From Neoroseomonas lacus (GTDB lineage Bacteria > Pseudomonadota > Alphaproteobacteria > Acetobacterales > Acetobacteraceae): a stretch of 64,000 bases of DNA. The position numbers were made by a program, and so were the translations under genes. Every line of letters starts with the position of its first letter. Within the stretch, counting starts at the first letter, position 1. The stretch is from NCBI RefSeq assembly GCF_014644535.1, contig NZ_BMKW01000005.1, forward strand, positions 124,001 through 188,000, given 5' to 3'. Positions 1 to 9,415 of the stretch are shown here, piece after piece. The notes beneath the pieces were generated by a model. That model ran no database searches. It saw nothing but the letters and a program-made list of their open reading frames with translations, and was not told the origin of the DNA.

Positions 1-652
1 AGTGGTCCAACAGGGCCTGCCCGATCTGCTCAGCGAGCTATCCCGCGACCTCGGTGGCGCGATCGCTATCGTCACCGGCCGCGCACGGGAGACGGCGGAC
101 CGCCTGCTGGCCCCCTGGCGCCCGCCTGGCGGATTCGGCCACGGCGCGGAACTGCGCGATGCCAGTGGCCGCCTCCTGGACGAGCATGCCCTGCCGACCG
201 TGCCGGACGCCTGGGCAACGCGCCTTGCCGCGCAGGTGAGCGCCTGGCCGGGCGTGATCCTCGAACGCAAGCCGCATGGCGTGGCGCTGCACTATCGCGG
301 CGCCCCCGAACGCTGTGCCGATACGCAGGCAGCGTTGGCCGGATTGCTGGCGGACCAGGCCACGGCATTCGACCTGCTGCCCGCCCACATGGCCTTCGAA
401 CTCCGTCCCCATGGCGCCAACAAGGCGCGGGCGGTCGATGTGCTGATGCAGGCCCCGCCCTTCATGGGGCGCCGGCCCGTTTTCGTCGGCGACGACGTCA
501 CCGATGAGGACGGTATGCGCGCCGCCCGCGCCCTGGGCGGCTTCGGCCTGCATGTCGGGCGAGACTTCCTCGGCGGGCCGGCCGAGGTGCGTGATTGGAT
601 CGCGCGCGGCCGCGCACGGCTACGGCAGGAGGTGATGCATGCCCGGACTTGA
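1..652 (+). CDS. otsB: Trehalose-6-phosphate phosphatase, C-terminal part (cut by window edge)
   Basis: Removes phosphate from trehalose 6-phosphate, the last step of OtsAB trehalose synthesis in the cytoplasm. About 216 residues are visible. The HAD-family signatures present are IVTGR (about residues 23-27 of the fragment), the substrate-cap segment FELRPHGANK (132-141) and the Mg-binding loop GDDVTDEDG (163-171). The N-terminal DxDxT nucleophile motif is missing because the gene begins outside the window; the apparent GTG at base 2 is not a believable start. It overlaps the next gene by 14 bases, and otsA follows that gene, so the three genes form one translationally coupled operon. The family assignment is secure from the HAD loop and from the context. 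Confidence 0.93.
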   Translation, partial: VVQQGLPDLLSELSRDLGGAIAIVTGRARETADRLLAPWRPPGGFGHGAELRDASGRLLDEHALPTVPDAWATRLAAQVSAWPGVILERKPHGVALHYRGAPERCADTQAALAGLLADQATAFDLLPAHMAFELRPHGANKARAVDVLMQAPPFMGRRPVFVGDDVTDEDGMRAARALGGFGLHVGRDFLGGPAEVRDWIARGRARLRQEVMHART

Positions 653-2435
653 CCTCGCCGTCGTCGGCAATTGCGCCGTCGCCTCGCTGATCTCCGCCAC
701 CGGGCGGCATGAATGGTTCTGCTTTCCGCGCCTGGATGCCGAGCCGGTGTTCAACGCCCTGCTGGGCGGCGAGGCGCCCGAACGCGGCTTCATGGATGTG
801 GTGCTGCGCGGCCAGGTCGCCAGCCGGCAACGCTACCTGCGCAATTCCGCCGTGCTGGAGACGGTGCTGACCGATGCCAGCGGCGGCGGCGTGCGCATCC
901 TGGACGTCGCCCCGCGCTTCCGTCGCTTCGGCCGCATGTACCGCCCGCCGGCGCTGGTGCGGCGGGTCGAGCCGGTCTCGGGCCGCCCGCGCATCCGCAT
1001 CCGCATCCGGCCATCCTTCGACTACGGCACCGATCCCGGCGTCACCAATATCGGCAGCAACCACATCCGCTACCGCGGCGCGGATACGGTGCTGCGCCTG
1101 ACCACCGATGCGCCATTGTCCTACGTAACCGAGGAGGCTGAATTCGGCCTCGACCGCCCCGTCAGCCTGGTCATAGGCACTGATGAGAGCCTGCCCGAAT
1201 CACCCGACACCGTCGCCCGCCAGGCATTGACCGAGACCGAGTGCTACTGGGTCGACTGGGTGCGGGGGCTGAACCTGCCCTTCGACTGGCAGGAGGCGGT
1301 GATCCGCGCCGCCATCACGCTGAAGCTGTGTTCCTTCGAGGATACGGGCGGCATCGTCGCGGCACTCACCACCTCCCTGCCGGAATCGCCGGGCAGCGGA
1401 CGGTGCTGGGATTACCGCTTCTGCTGGCTGCGCGACGCCTTCTTCACGGTCAGCGCGCTGAACCGGCTCAATGCCACGCGCACCATGGAAGGCTTCCTGC
1501 GCTTCATCATGGATTCGGTGCCGGATGGCTCCGCCGGGCCGATCCCGCCGCTGTTCCCGATCGCGCCCGGCACCTCGGTCGAGGAACGCATCGCCACGGC
1601 CTTGCCGGGCCTGCGCGGCGACGGGCCGGTACGCATCGGCAATGCCGCCGCCTCCCAACGCCAGAATGACAGCTATGGCGCCATCATCATGACGGCGACC
1701 CAGATGTTCTGGGACCAGCGCCTCACCCGGACCGGCGATGTCGCGTTGTATCGCCAGCTCGCCGGCATCGGCCACCATGCCGAGCGTGCCGCCTTCGAAC
1801 ACGATGCCGGGCTGTGGGAGTACCGCGGCCGCGCTGCCGCGCACACGCATTCGGCGGCGATGTGCTGGGCCGCGCTCGACCGGCTGGGGGCGATCGCCCA
1901 GCATCTCGGCCTGGCCGCCGAGGCGCGGGACTGGGAACGGCGAGCCGAAAATCTGCGCGGCCGCATCCTCGCAGCCGCGACGGTTCCAGGGGAGGGCTGG
2001 ATCTCAGGCGTGCTGAACGGCGACGCGGTGGCCGACGCCTCAACCTTCCTGCTGCCGGAGATCGGCCTGATCAAGGCGACCGACCCGCTGTTCCTGCGGA
2101 CGGTCGACATGTTGGAACGTCGGCTCGTTCGCGACGGCATCGTGCTCCGCTACGACCACGCCGACGATTTCGGCAAGCCGGAGGTCGGCTTCATCGTCTG
2201 CACCTTCTGGTACATCGACACCCTCGCGCGTGTCGGCCGCAAGGCCGAGGCCCGCGCCGTGTTCGAGCGCGCGCTGTCCTGGCGCAACCATGTCGGCCTG
2301 CTGTCCGAGGATGTGGAACCGGCCACTGGCGCATTGTGGGGCAATTTTCCGCAGACCTATTCCCAGGTCGGGCTCATCCTCTCGGCGATGCGCCTGTCCC
2401 GCAGCTGGGAGGAAGGCCTGTGGCGCGCCTCGTAA
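639..2435 (+). CDS. Glycoside hydrolase family 15 protein (glucoamylase/trehalase-like)
   Basis: 598 residues, cytoplasmic, with no signal peptide. The N-terminal beta domain starts with a GNCAVASLI/HEWFCFPRLD segment typical of bacterial GH15 proteins encoded beside otsA. The (alpha/alpha)6 catalytic barrel contains CWDYRFCWLRDAFF (about residues 256-269) and the C-terminal GNFPQTYSQVGLI (about 568-580), which carry the family substrate and catalytic regions. The start overlaps the otsB stop and the end overlaps the otsA start, so it belongs to the trehalose operon. Known relatives act as trehalases or alpha-glucosidases; here it may trim trehalose or related glucans and balance OtsAB. The exact substrate cannot be read from the sequence. 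Confidence 0.9.
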   Translation: MPGLDLAVVGNCAVASLISATGRHEWFCFPRLDAEPVFNALLGGEAPERGFMDVVLRGQVASRQRYLRNSAVLETVLTDASGGGVRILDVAPRFRRFGRMYRPPALVRRVEPVSGRPRIRIRIRPSFDYGTDPGVTNIGSNHIRYRGADTVLRLTTDAPLSYVTEEAEFGLDRPVSLVIGTDESLPESPDTVARQALTETECYWVDWVRGLNLPFDWQEAVIRAAITLKLCSFEDTGGIVAALTTSLPESPGSGRCWDYRFCWLRDAFFTVSALNRLNATRTMEGFLRFIMDSVPDGSAGPIPPLFPIAPGTSVEERIATALPGLRGDGPVRIGNAAASQRQNDSYGAIIMTATQMFWDQRLTRTGDVALYRQLAGIGHHAERAAFEHDAGLWEYRGRAAAHTHSAAMCWAALDRLGAIAQHLGLAAEARDWERRAENLRGRILAAATVPGEGWISGVLNGDAVADASTFLLPEIGLIKATDPLFLRTVDMLERRLVRDGIVLRYDHADDFGKPEVGFIVCTFWYIDTLARVGRKAEARAVFERALSWRNHVGLLSEDVEPATGALWGNFPQTYSQVGLILSAMRLSRSWEEGLWRAS

Positions 2436-3787
2436 TCGTCTCCAACCGCGTGCCGCCGCCGCGCACCACCGGGGCGGCGAGCGCGGGTGGCTTGGCCGTG
2501 GCGCTGCAATCCTTCGTCGAGCCGGGTACGCTGTGGTTCGGCTGGAGCGGCCGTGTCGTGGAAAAGCCTTCCGGCAAGCCGCGCATCGTGGACGGTCAGG
2601 GCGTCACCTACGCGACCATCGACCTCAACGGGCAAGACTACGACCGCTTCTATGTCGGCTTCGCCAATTCCTCGCTGTGGCCGCTGCTGCATTTCCGCCT
2701 CGGGCTGATGCGGTACCGGCGGGAGGATTTCGAGGGCTATCTCGCGGTCAATGGCGACTTCGCCGACGCCTTGCTGCCGATGCTGCGGCCTGACGACATG
2801 GTCTGGGTGCATGACTACCACCTGATCCCGCTCGCCGCCGCGTTGCGCGCGCGGGGCTTCGCGGGGCGCATCGGCTTCTTCCTGCATATCCCCTTCGTCC
2901 CGGCATCGGTGCTGGAGGCGCTGCCGCCGGCCTACGATCTGCTCTGCGCCCTCTGCGCCTTCGATGTGGTGGGCTTCCAGACGCGCACGCATCTGGCGGA
3001 CTTCCTCGACTGCGCGCGCCGCTTCACCGGCTTCACGGTGGAGGGTGACGAGGTGGTGACGAATGGCCGGCATGTTCGCGCCATCGCCGACCCGATCGGC
3101 ATTGACGCCGCCGGTTTCGCCCGCGTGGCCGGGCGCGCTGCCGGCACCGCCTATATCAAGCGCATGCGCGAGAGCCTGTCCGGCCGGGCCCTCGCGATCA
3201 GCGCGGAACGGCTTGACTATTCCAAGGGGCTGCCCAACCGCTTCGAGGGCTTCGCCCGGTTGCTCGCGCGGTATCCGCAACAGCAGCGGCACATCTCGAT
3301 GCTGCAGATCGCCGCGCGCTCGCGCGAGGATGTGGCGGAATACCAGGCGCTGCGGCGTGAGCTTGACCGCCTGGCCGGCGACATCAATGGCCGCTTCTCC
3401 CAATTCGACTGGGTGCCGCTGCGCTACATGACGCAGACCGTGGCGCGCACGAAGCTCGCCGGCCTGTTCCGCATCGCGCGGATCGGCATCGTCACGCCGC
3501 TGCGCGACGGCATGAACCTGGTGGCGAAGGAATTCGTCGCCGCCCAGGACCCGGCGGACCCCGGCGTGCTGATCCTGTCGCAATTCGCCGGGGCGGCGGA
3601 GGAATTGACGGACGCGCTGCTGGTCAACCCCTACGACCCGGATGCCATCGCCGATGCGATGAACACCGCGCTCGAGATGCCGCTCGGGGAACGCCAGCAA
3701 CGCCATGCGGCGCTGCGCCGCGCGGTGTTCGAGGTGACGGCAGCGCGGTACTGCAACGTGTTTGTCGACGCGCTGAAGCCCGCCTGA
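2420..3787 (+). CDS. otsA: Alpha,alpha-trehalose-phosphate synthase (UDP/GDP-glucose)
   Basis: Joins a nucleotide-activated glucose to glucose 6-phosphate to give trehalose 6-phosphate, the substrate of OtsB. I chose GTG at 2420: it gives [14 protein letters not shown], the canonical OtsA opening, and the family length of 455 residues, with GGAGGAAG about six bases upstream. An ATG further upstream in the same frame (1814) would run through the GH15 gene and is rejected. GT20 landmarks are the GGL loop near residue 23, VWVHDYHL near 128, [12 protein letters not shown] near 262 and [14 protein letters not shown] near 359. It overlaps the GH15 stop by 16 bases, indicating translational coupling. 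A role in osmotic or desiccation protection is usual for the family. Confidence 0.95.
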   Translation: MARLVIVSNRVPPPRTTGAASAGGLAVALQSFVEPGTLWFGWSGRVVEKPSGKPRIVDGQGVTYATIDLNGQDYDRFYVGFANSSLWPLLHFRLGLMRYRREDFEGYLAVNGDFADALLPMLRPDDMVWVHDYHLIPLAAALRARGFAGRIGFFLHIPFVPASVLEALPPAYDLLCALCAFDVVGFQTRTHLADFLDCARRFTGFTVEGDEVVTNGRHVRAIADPIGIDAAGFARVAGRAAGTAYIKRMRESLSGRALAISAERLDYSKGLPNRFEGFARLLARYPQQQRHISMLQIAARSREDVAEYQALRRELDRLAGDINGRFSQFDWVPLRYMTQTVARTKLAGLFRIARIGIVTPLRDGMNLVAKEFVAAQDPADPGVLILSQFAGAAEELTDALLVNPYDPDAIADAMNTALEMPLGERQQRHAALRRAVFEVTAARYCNVFVDALKPA

Positions 3788-3816
3788 TTCCAGCGGCCCA
3801 TGGAGTCTTTGCTGGG

Positions 3817-3931
3817 CCTCAAGCGTCGGCGGCGGCTTGGCTTGCGCGCCGTGCACCGGCGTTCCGGGCTCGGCGGGTTGTCCGGGCGCGGTCGCGCCGC
3901 GGGCTCCCGGCCCGATGCGGGGCATCGGGCC
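3817..3931 (-). repeat. Intergenic repeat R1, copy 1 (convergent otsA/M20 gap)
   Basis: Read on the minus strand this is the same element as those at 34227-34406 and 37851-37976: a terminal hairpin, a GGCGCGACCGCGCC block, a variable middle, a block ending in CGCGCAAGCCAAGCCGCC, and a final GCTTGAGG. The hairpin here is GGCCCGATGC with loop GGG (3909-3931), a perfect 10-base-pair stem whose sequence differs from the other copies although pairing is kept. It fills the gap between two convergent genes, so it could act as a bidirectional terminator. There is no reading frame worth calling in it. Confidence 0.7.
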
Positions 3932-3955
3932 GAAGGTCAGGATGGGCCGCCGGGG

Positions 3956-5347
3956 CTACTGGCCCCGCAACGCCTCCGGCGCCACCTTCCCGAGTTCCGT
4001 CAGCAGCAGCGGCCAGGCGCGCAGCCCTTCCTCCAGCGATGACAGGCGGAAGAACTCGTTCGGCGCGTGGACATCCTCATCCGGCATGGCGAAGCCGAAG
4101 GTGATGGTGTCGATGCCGAGCCGTTCCTTGAAGATGGCGGTGATCGGGATGGTGCCGCCGGCCCGCGCGCGCACCGGGGCGCGGTTGGTGGTGCGCCGCA
4201 CCACCGCCTCGGCCGCGGCGAGCAGCGGGTGCCCCTCGCGCAGAGTGAAGGCCGGCGTGCCGCCACCGCGCCCGGTGAAATCGAGTGCGACGCCGGCCGG
4301 CGCCCGCGCCAGCAGGTGCTCGCGCAGTCGGGCCTGCGCCCGCGCCGGGTCCATGCCTGGGCCGAGGCGCATGGTGACCTTCGCATGGGCCTCGCAGGGC
4401 AGCACGGTCTTGGAACCGGTGCCGGTATAGCCGCCCCACATGCCATTCACCTCGATGGTGGGTATCAGGGTGATGCGCTCGCGCACCGCGCGGTCGGGGT
4501 CGCCATAGGGGGCGGCGCCGATCTCGCCATAGAACTCGGCTTCATCCACCGGCAAGGCGGCGGCATCGGCGGCTTCCCGCGCGCCGATCGGGTCGAGGTC
4601 GTCCATGAAGCCGGCCACCACGATGCGCCCGTGATCGTCATGCAGGGAGGCGACCAGCTTCGACAGCTCATGGATCGCGTTGCGCACTGCGCCGCCATAG
4701 CGGCCCGAATGCATGTCCTTCGAGGCGGTGCGCACGTTGATCTGCAGCGCGGTCAGCCCGCGCGAGCCGACGCTGATGGTCGGCAGCGTCGTGCTGGCGC
4801 GCCCGCCATCGGCCGAGATCATCGCATCCGCCACCAACACATCCGGGTGGCGCTCGATGATGCTGCCCAGCGACGGGCTGCCGATCTCCTCCTCGCCTTC
4901 CAGGAAGAAGCGGATATTCACTGGGCAGCCGCCGGCCTTGATGAACTCGATGACCGTTTCGACGGCGATCAGCGTCGATCCCTTCACATCCGACGCACCC
5001 CGCGCATAAAGCCGGCCGTCGCGGATGGTGGGTTCGAAGGGTGGCGTTTTCCACAATTCCAGCGGGTCGGGCGGCTGCACGTCGTAATGACCGTAGATCA
5101 GCAGCGTCGGCTTGCCCGGCGCGCCATTCCACGTGCCGGTGATCGCCGGCTGGCCGCCGCCGTCGAGCAGGCGGACATCATCGAGCCCGCCTTCCCGCAA
5201 CCGGGCCATGAGGAATTCGCGCGTCGCCTTCATGCCCTCGGCATAGGCCGGGTCGGTGCTGACGCTGGGCAGGCGCAGCAGCGCCTTCAGCCGTTCCAGG
5301 ATCTCATCCTTGCGCGCCACCAGGGCTTCGGCCACCGCGTCGCTCAT
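3956..5347 (-). CDS. M20 family metallopeptidase (dipeptidase-like)
   Basis: 463 residues from the ATG at 5345-5347 (MSDAVAEAL); the open frame continues upstream but overlaps the divergent gene and lacks family similarity there. Zinc-site residues of clan MH are visible: H87 and D89 in GHYDVQPPD, the bridging D120 in GASDVKGS, the general base and ligand in GEEEIGS (about 151-157), an aspartate in SADGG, and a C-terminal histidine in VHAPNEF. A lid/dimerisation domain sits in the middle. Relatives cleave dipeptides or acyl-amino acids in the cytoplasm; the substrate is unknown here. It is transcribed divergently from the oxaloacetate-decarboxylase-like gene. Confidence 0.9.
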   Translation of the reverse strand: MSDAVAEALVARKDEILERLKALLRLPSVSTDPAYAEGMKATREFLMARLREGGLDDVRLLDGGGQPAITGTWNGAPGKPTLLIYGHYDVQPPDPLELWKTPPFEPTIRDGRLYARGASDVKGSTLIAVETVIEFIKAGGCPVNIRFFLEGEEEIGSPSLGSIIERHPDVLVADAMISADGGRASTTLPTISVGSRGLTALQINVRTASKDMHSGRYGGAVRNAIHELSKLVASLHDDHGRIVVAGFMDDLDPIGAREAADAAALPVDEAEFYGEIGAAPYGDPDRAVRERITLIPTIEVNGMWGGYTGTGSKTVLPCEAHAKVTMRLGPGMDPARAQARLREHLLARAPAGVALDFTGRGGGTPAFTLREGHPLLAAAEAVVRRTTNRAPVRARAGGTIPITAIFKERLGIDTITFGFAMPDEDVHAPNEFFRLSSLEEGLRAWPLLLTELGKVAPEALRGQ

Positions 5348-5437
5348 CACGCACCCCTTGCATGTCCGGCGGCAGCCTAGACCGTTGGCGCGAGCGGTTG
5401 CAGAGTGCCGGAGACAAAATTCGAGGAACCATCCGGG

Positions 5438-6307
5438 ATGCAACGTCCACCCAGCACGGCCGAGCGCCGCGCGGCCTTCCGCGCGATCCTGTCGGGCGCT
5501 GCCTGCATCCATCCGGCCTCGGTGCATGACCCGATCGCCGGACGGATCGCCGCCGATCTGGGGTTCGAGGCCGCGATGTTCGCCGGTTCCGTCGCCTCGC
5601 TGACGGTTCTTGGCGCGCCGGACATCATCGTGCTGACGCTGTCCGAATTCGCCGACCAGGCGCGGCGCATCTGCCGTGGCGGCGCCCCGCCGCTGATGGT
5701 CGATGCCGACCACGGCTACGGCAATGCGCTGAACGTGATGCGCACGGTGCAGGAGCTGGAGACCGCCGGCATCGCGGCGCTCACCATCGAGGACACCGAC
5801 CTGCCACGCGCCCATGGCGTCGCGGAACCGGGCCTGCTCAGCCTCGAAGCCGGCCTGGGCAAGATGCGCGCGGCGGTGGCGGCGCGCGAGGATGCCGGCC
5901 TGACCGTCATCGCCCGGACCAGCGCGCTGAACCTCGTGAACCTCGATGAGGCGGTGCGCCGCGCCAAGGCCTATGCGACCTGCGGCGCCGATGCGCTGTT
6001 CTTCACCGGCGTGAATGACTGGGAACAACTGGCCGCCTTGCAGGCGGTGGCCAATGGCATGCCGATCATCCTCGGCGGCACGCCGGCGAACATGGCGCAC
6101 AAGGCGCGCCTCGCCGCCCATGGCGTGCGCGTCGCGTTGCAGGGCCATCAGCCCTTCGCCGCCGCGGTCGCGGCCATCCACGCGACGTTGAAGGCGCTGC
6201 GCGAGGGCACGCCGCCGGCCGAGCTCAAGGGCGTCGCGCCCGCCACGCTGATGAAGACCGTCACGCGCGAGGCCGACTACGCCGCCTGGACCCGCGACTT
6301 TCTCTGA
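5438..6307 (+). CDS. Isocitrate lyase/PEP mutase-family enzyme, oxaloacetate decarboxylase-like
   Basis: 289 residues. I chose ATG 5438 over the upstream GTG 5405 because GAGGAA lies at 5423-5428 with normal spacing. The protein is a PEP-mutase-type TIM barrel: ASVHDPIAGRIAADLGFEA near the N-terminus, FAGSVASLTVLGAPD, and the Mg-binding DADHGYGNALNVMRTVQELE. This pattern closely recalls the Pseudomonas PA4872-type oxaloacetate decarboxylases rather than true isocitrate lyases, since the lyase KKCGH cysteine motif is absent. It would give pyruvate from oxaloacetate or a related 2-oxo acid. It is followed after 18 bases by the hydroxy-acid oxidase, probably in one transcript. The substrate is a family-level inference. 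Confidence 0.82.
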   Translation: MQRPPSTAERRAAFRAILSGAACIHPASVHDPIAGRIAADLGFEAAMFAGSVASLTVLGAPDIIVLTLSEFADQARRICRGGAPPLMVDADHGYGNALNVMRTVQELETAGIAALTIEDTDLPRAHGVAEPGLLSLEAGLGKMRAAVAAREDAGLTVIARTSALNLVNLDEAVRRAKAYATCGADALFFTGVNDWEQLAALQAVANGMPIILGGTPANMAHKARLAAHGVRVALQGHQPFAAAVAAIHATLKALREGTPPAELKGVAPATLMKTVTREADYAAWTRDFL

Positions 6308-6325
6308 CCCGGACGAGACAGCACG

Positions 6326-7450
6326 ATGACGATCGAACCCGAAGCCCTCGCCGAAACGCAGACCAAATACCTGGCGCTGCATGAGTTCGTGAAGGCGGCG
6401 AAGAACCGCCTCGATGCCAATATGTGGGACTACCTGGTCGGTGCGACCGAGACCGAGACCACCATGCGCCGCAACCGCATGGGGATCGACGCGCTCGCCC
6501 TGCGCCCGCGCGTGCTGCGCGACGTGTCAACGATCGACAGCACTGCGTCGCTGTTCGGCAGGAAGATCCGCCTGCCGGTGATGCTCGCCCCGGTCGGCGG
6601 GCTCGAATTCATGGCCGTGGGGGCCAACGGCGCGGTGACGGCGGGTGAGGGGGCCTCGGCCTTCGGCGTGCCGATCATGCTGTCCTCCGTCTCCAAGCCG
6701 GGGCTGGAGCAGGTGGCGGCGGCGACGCCGGGGATGAAGATCTACCAGCTGTATGTGCGCGGCGACGCCGGCTTCATCGAGGACAGCATCCAGCGCGCCA
6801 AGGGCAATGGCTACGACGCCTTCTGCCTGACGGTCGACACCGCGATCTATTCTCGCCGCGAACGCGACATCGTCCGCCGCTTCGCCAAGCCCTGGCGTGC
6901 CAGCGCGACCGGCGAGGCGCAGATGCGCCAAGCCATGCTGAACTGGGACGACGTGAAGCGCATCAAGGACCAGCATCCCGACCTGAAGCTCATCCTCAAG
7001 GGCATCGCGACCGGGGAGGACGCGCAGATCGCCGTCCAGCACGGGGTCGAGGTCGTCTATGTCTCGAACCATGGTGGGCGGCAGCTCGATGCCGGGCGCG
7101 GGTCGATCGAGGTGTTACCGGAAGTGGTTCAGGCCGTCGGCGGCCGCGCCAAAGTGTGGGTGGATGGCGGCTTCTCGCGCGGGACGGATGTGGTGAAGGC
7201 GCTGTGCCTGGGCGCCGAACTGGTCGGCCTCGGGCGGCTCTATTGCTACGCGCTGGCGGCCGATGGCGCCGCCGGCGTGGTCCGGATGCTGGAAATCCTG
7301 GAGAACGAGATGCGCTCGGCCCTCGGCCTGCTGGGCGTCACCGCGATCGACCAGCTCGGCCCGGGCTTCGTGCATGCGGCGATGCCGACCAACGTGCCGC
7401 ATGTCCACAGCGCCTTCCCGCTGCTGCGGCTCGACGATTCGGGGTATTGA
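6326..7450 (+). CDS. FMN-dependent alpha-hydroxy-acid oxidase (lactate/glycolate oxidase family)
   Basis: 374 residues. It oxidises an L-2-hydroxy acid to the 2-oxo acid through FMN. Visible signatures are the N-terminal MWDYLVGATETETTMRRN segment, APVGG and SSVSKPG around the flavin, the catalytic histidine in SNHGGRQLDAG, and the phosphate-binding VDGGFSRGTDVVKALCLGA. It lacks the long membrane-anchoring insert typical of some L-lactate dehydrogenases, so the electron acceptor is not clear. The stop is shared with the TTG start of the MFS gene, so the pair is translationally coupled; the transporter may import the hydroxy acid. Lactate, glycolate or another 2-hydroxy acid are all possible. 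Confidence 0.88.
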   Translation: MTIEPEALAETQTKYLALHEFVKAAKNRLDANMWDYLVGATETETTMRRNRMGIDALALRPRVLRDVSTIDSTASLFGRKIRLPVMLAPVGGLEFMAVGANGAVTAGEGASAFGVPIMLSSVSKPGLEQVAAATPGMKIYQLYVRGDAGFIEDSIQRAKGNGYDAFCLTVDTAIYSRRERDIVRRFAKPWRASATGEAQMRQAMLNWDDVKRIKDQHPDLKLILKGIATGEDAQIAVQHGVEVVYVSNHGGRQLDAGRGSIEVLPEVVQAVGGRAKVWVDGGFSRGTDVVKALCLGAELVGLGRLYCYALAADGAAGVVRMLEILENEMRSALGLLGVTAIDQLGPGFVHAAMPTNVPHVHSAFPLLRLDDSGY

Positions 7451-8664
7451 GCCAGCCTGGCGCCGACCCGGACAGGTCGCCGATCCGTGTGCTGCTCGCG
7501 GATTCGGCCTTCCGGCGACTATGGGGTGCCGGCGGACTGACCAACTCGATGCGGTGGGTGGAGATGCTGGTCAGCGGCCTCTTCACCTATGACCTGACCG
7601 GGTCGGCGCTGGCCGTCTCGCTGGTGTTGATGTCGCGCGCCATGCCGATGCTGTTGATGGGCGCACTGGCCGGGGCGCTGGCCGAAAGCCTCGATCGCAA
7701 GCGTCTGCTGATGGTAGGCCAGGCGGCGCAGGCGGTGGGCGCCCTGGCCATCGCGGCGCTCGCCGCCGCGGGCTTGCTGGCGCCGTGGCACCTGTTCGTG
7801 AATGGCGCGATCGGCGGTCTCGCCTGGACCAATGAACTAGCCACCCGGCGGCGCATGGTCGCCGAGGTGGCCGGCCCCCAACGCATCGTCCAGGCCGTCG
7901 CCTTCGACACCATGACCGGCAGCACCACCCGCATGGTTGGCCCCTTGGCCGGCGGGCTGTTCTACCAGACCGTCGGCGTCACCGCGGCTTATCTCATCGC
8001 GGCGATGCTCTACCTCATCGCGCTCTCCCTGGTGCATGGTGCCGCGCACAGCCAGCAGCGCCGCACGCTGAAGCCATGGCGCCTCCTGTCCGACATCGTG
8101 GAGGCGGCGCGCATCGCCCTGGCGCATCCGGCGCTGCGGATGGTGCTCGGCATCACTGTGGTAATGAATGTCTTCGGCTTCTCCTACACGGGCATCCTGC
8201 CGGCCTTCGGTGCCGTCGCCTTCCATGCGGACCCAGTCGGGATCGGCCTGCTCGCGGCGGCGGAACCTTTCGGGGCGCTGCTGACCGGCCTGGCCTTGGC
8301 CATGCGGCGCGGCGCGCAGCCAGGCAGGGGGTTGCTTGCGCTGGGCAGTGGCGGGTTCCTTTGTGTCCTGGTCCTGGCCGCGCATGCGCCGTCCTTGCCG
8401 CTCGCGGTGATGTTGCTGTCGATCGGCGGGCTTGGCACTGCCGCCTTCTCCAGTCTCCAGACAGGGATCGTGATGATGCAGGCACCGCCCGAGGCGCGCT
8501 CGCGCATCCTTGGCCTTACCACCACCTGCATCGGCGCCGGGCCGCTCGGCGTCCTGCTCATCGGCGCCCTGGCCGATGCACAGGGGCCGCGCCTGGCGAT
8601 CACGGCCATGGCGCTGGTCGGGTTGGCCGCGCTGACACTGGTCCTGATGCTCACGCGACGCTGA
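7447..8664 (+). CDS. Major facilitator superfamily transporter
   Basis: 405 residues from TTG 7447, which overlaps the previous stop (TTGA); the open frame further upstream lies inside the oxidase gene and is not credible. The protein has about 12 hydrophobic segments, starting with LLADSAFRRLWGAGGLTNS and the first helix around VEMLVSGLFTYDLTG, with the MFS-type loop LAESLDRKRLLM after helix 2. It resembles the enterobactin-exporter-like MFS group by its R-x-LWxAG opening, but the substrate cannot be assigned. An alternative start is ATG 7549, which would remove the first cytoplasmic residues. Coupling to the hydroxy-acid oxidase suggests a related substrate. Confidence 0.83.
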   Translation: MSQPGADPDRSPIRVLLADSAFRRLWGAGGLTNSMRWVEMLVSGLFTYDLTGSALAVSLVLMSRAMPMLLMGALAGALAESLDRKRLLMVGQAAQAVGALAIAALAAAGLLAPWHLFVNGAIGGLAWTNELATRRRMVAEVAGPQRIVQAVAFDTMTGSTTRMVGPLAGGLFYQTVGVTAAYLIAAMLYLIALSLVHGAAHSQQRRTLKPWRLLSDIVEAARIALAHPALRMVLGITVVMNVFGFSYTGILPAFGAVAFHADPVGIGLLAAAEPFGALLTGLALAMRRGAQPGRGLLALGSGGFLCVLVLAAHAPSLPLAVMLLSIGGLGTAAFSSLQTGIVMMQAPPEARSRILGLTTTCIGAGPLGVLLIGALADAQGPRLAITAMALVGLAALTLVLMLTRR

Positions 8665-8668
8665 GCCG

Positions 8669-8698
8669 GGTTGCACGGCGCTCCTCGTGCCTGCAACC
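8669..8698 (+). terminator. Hairpin after the MFS gene
   Basis: GGTTGCA pairs with TGCAACC, followed after a single bulged C by GGCGC pairing with GTGCC, closing on loop TCCTC. It starts five bases after the MFS stop. No T-run follows, so it is an intrinsic-type hairpin without the usual tail; it may simply stabilise the 3' end. Confidence 0.5.
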
Positions 8699-8777
8699 GC
8701 CGGTCGTGGTATGCACTGCGTCAGGGACGACGCAGGCTCGCAGCCGTTCCTCCCAACGCCAATCGAAGGAAGCCCGC

Positions 8778-9149
8778 ATGCCGTCTGACACGCCTGCCCG
8801 CCGCATTCTGGTCGTCGAGGACGAGGCGCTGGTCGCGATGCTGGTTGAGGACGCGTTGGAGGAGGCTGGCTTCGGGGTGATCGGCCCGGTCCGTTCGGTC
8901 GCCCAGGCGCTCGAGGCACTGGAGACGGAACTGCCCGATGCCGCCGTGCTCGACCTCAACCTGGCCGGGGAGAATTCCGTCGCTGTGGCCGATGCGCTGG
9001 TCGCGCGCGGCATTCCGTTCGTCGTGGCGACGGGCTATGGCGCGGCCGGCCTGCCCGCGACGCATCGCGATGCGCTGGTACTGCCCAAGCCCTATGATCC
9101 GGCCGACCTGACGGCGCTGTTGGCGCGGCTTTGCGAGCGGCGCGCCTAG
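8778..9149 (+). CDS. Single-domain response regulator (receiver only)
   Basis: 123 residues from ATG 8778, with GAAGGA at 8765-8770. It is one CheY-like receiver domain with no output domain: acidic pair E14/D15 in VVEDE, phospho-acceptor D59 in AAVLDLNLAG, T85 in VVATGY and the conserved K104 in VLPKPY. Its lone form suggests action through protein contacts or as a phosphate sink. No histidine kinase lies nearby. The pattern LVVEDEALVAMLVEDALEEAG is common in alphaproteobacterial receivers that work with HWE-type kinases, but no partner can be named. Confidence 0.9.
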   Translation: MPSDTPARRILVVEDEALVAMLVEDALEEAGFGVIGPVRSVAQALEALETELPDAAVLDLNLAGENSVAVADALVARGIPFVVATGYGAAGLPATHRDALVLPKPYDPADLTALLARLCERRA

Positions 9150-9362
9150 AGCGTTTTCGGCGCGGACGGCGCCTCCCCGGGCCGCGACCCGGACGCCCAA
9201 CAAGGACTCTTCGGTTGGGCAGTTTCATGGGCGATCGGCCCGTTGACGTACTTTTCGAACAGCCTCCCGTGTGTGGCGGCCGCACCGGGCTCGACGACGC
9301 TTCCGCCTGGAGCGGCTTCCGCTGGCTCCGACTTGCAGAATCCTCTCTCGATCATTGATTCA

Positions 9363-9415
9363 TGCGAGCATCTTCAGCCGGTCAGGTGCTTCCGCCTGAT
9401 CTGGGCCTGCCCTAG
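9363..9415. repeat. Intergenic repeat R3, copy 1
   Basis: Shares GCATCTTCA-n-CCG-n-TCAGGTG and a terminal CTAG with 49617-49670. The centre GTCAGG...CCTGAT can form a short hairpin. It overlaps the hemN stop codon and so lies at the 3' end of that gene. The remaining sequence 9150-9362, between the response regulator and hemN, shows no gene that I can support. Confidence 0.5.

Noticed and set aside
3817-3931. R1 as an insertion sequence
   Set aside because: There is no transposase, no clear flanking duplication and the length is only about 115-180 bases.
9146-9355. 69-residue reverse frame between the response regulator and hemN
   Set aside because: No ribosome site, odd composition and overlap with the gap next to R3; no support for a gene.
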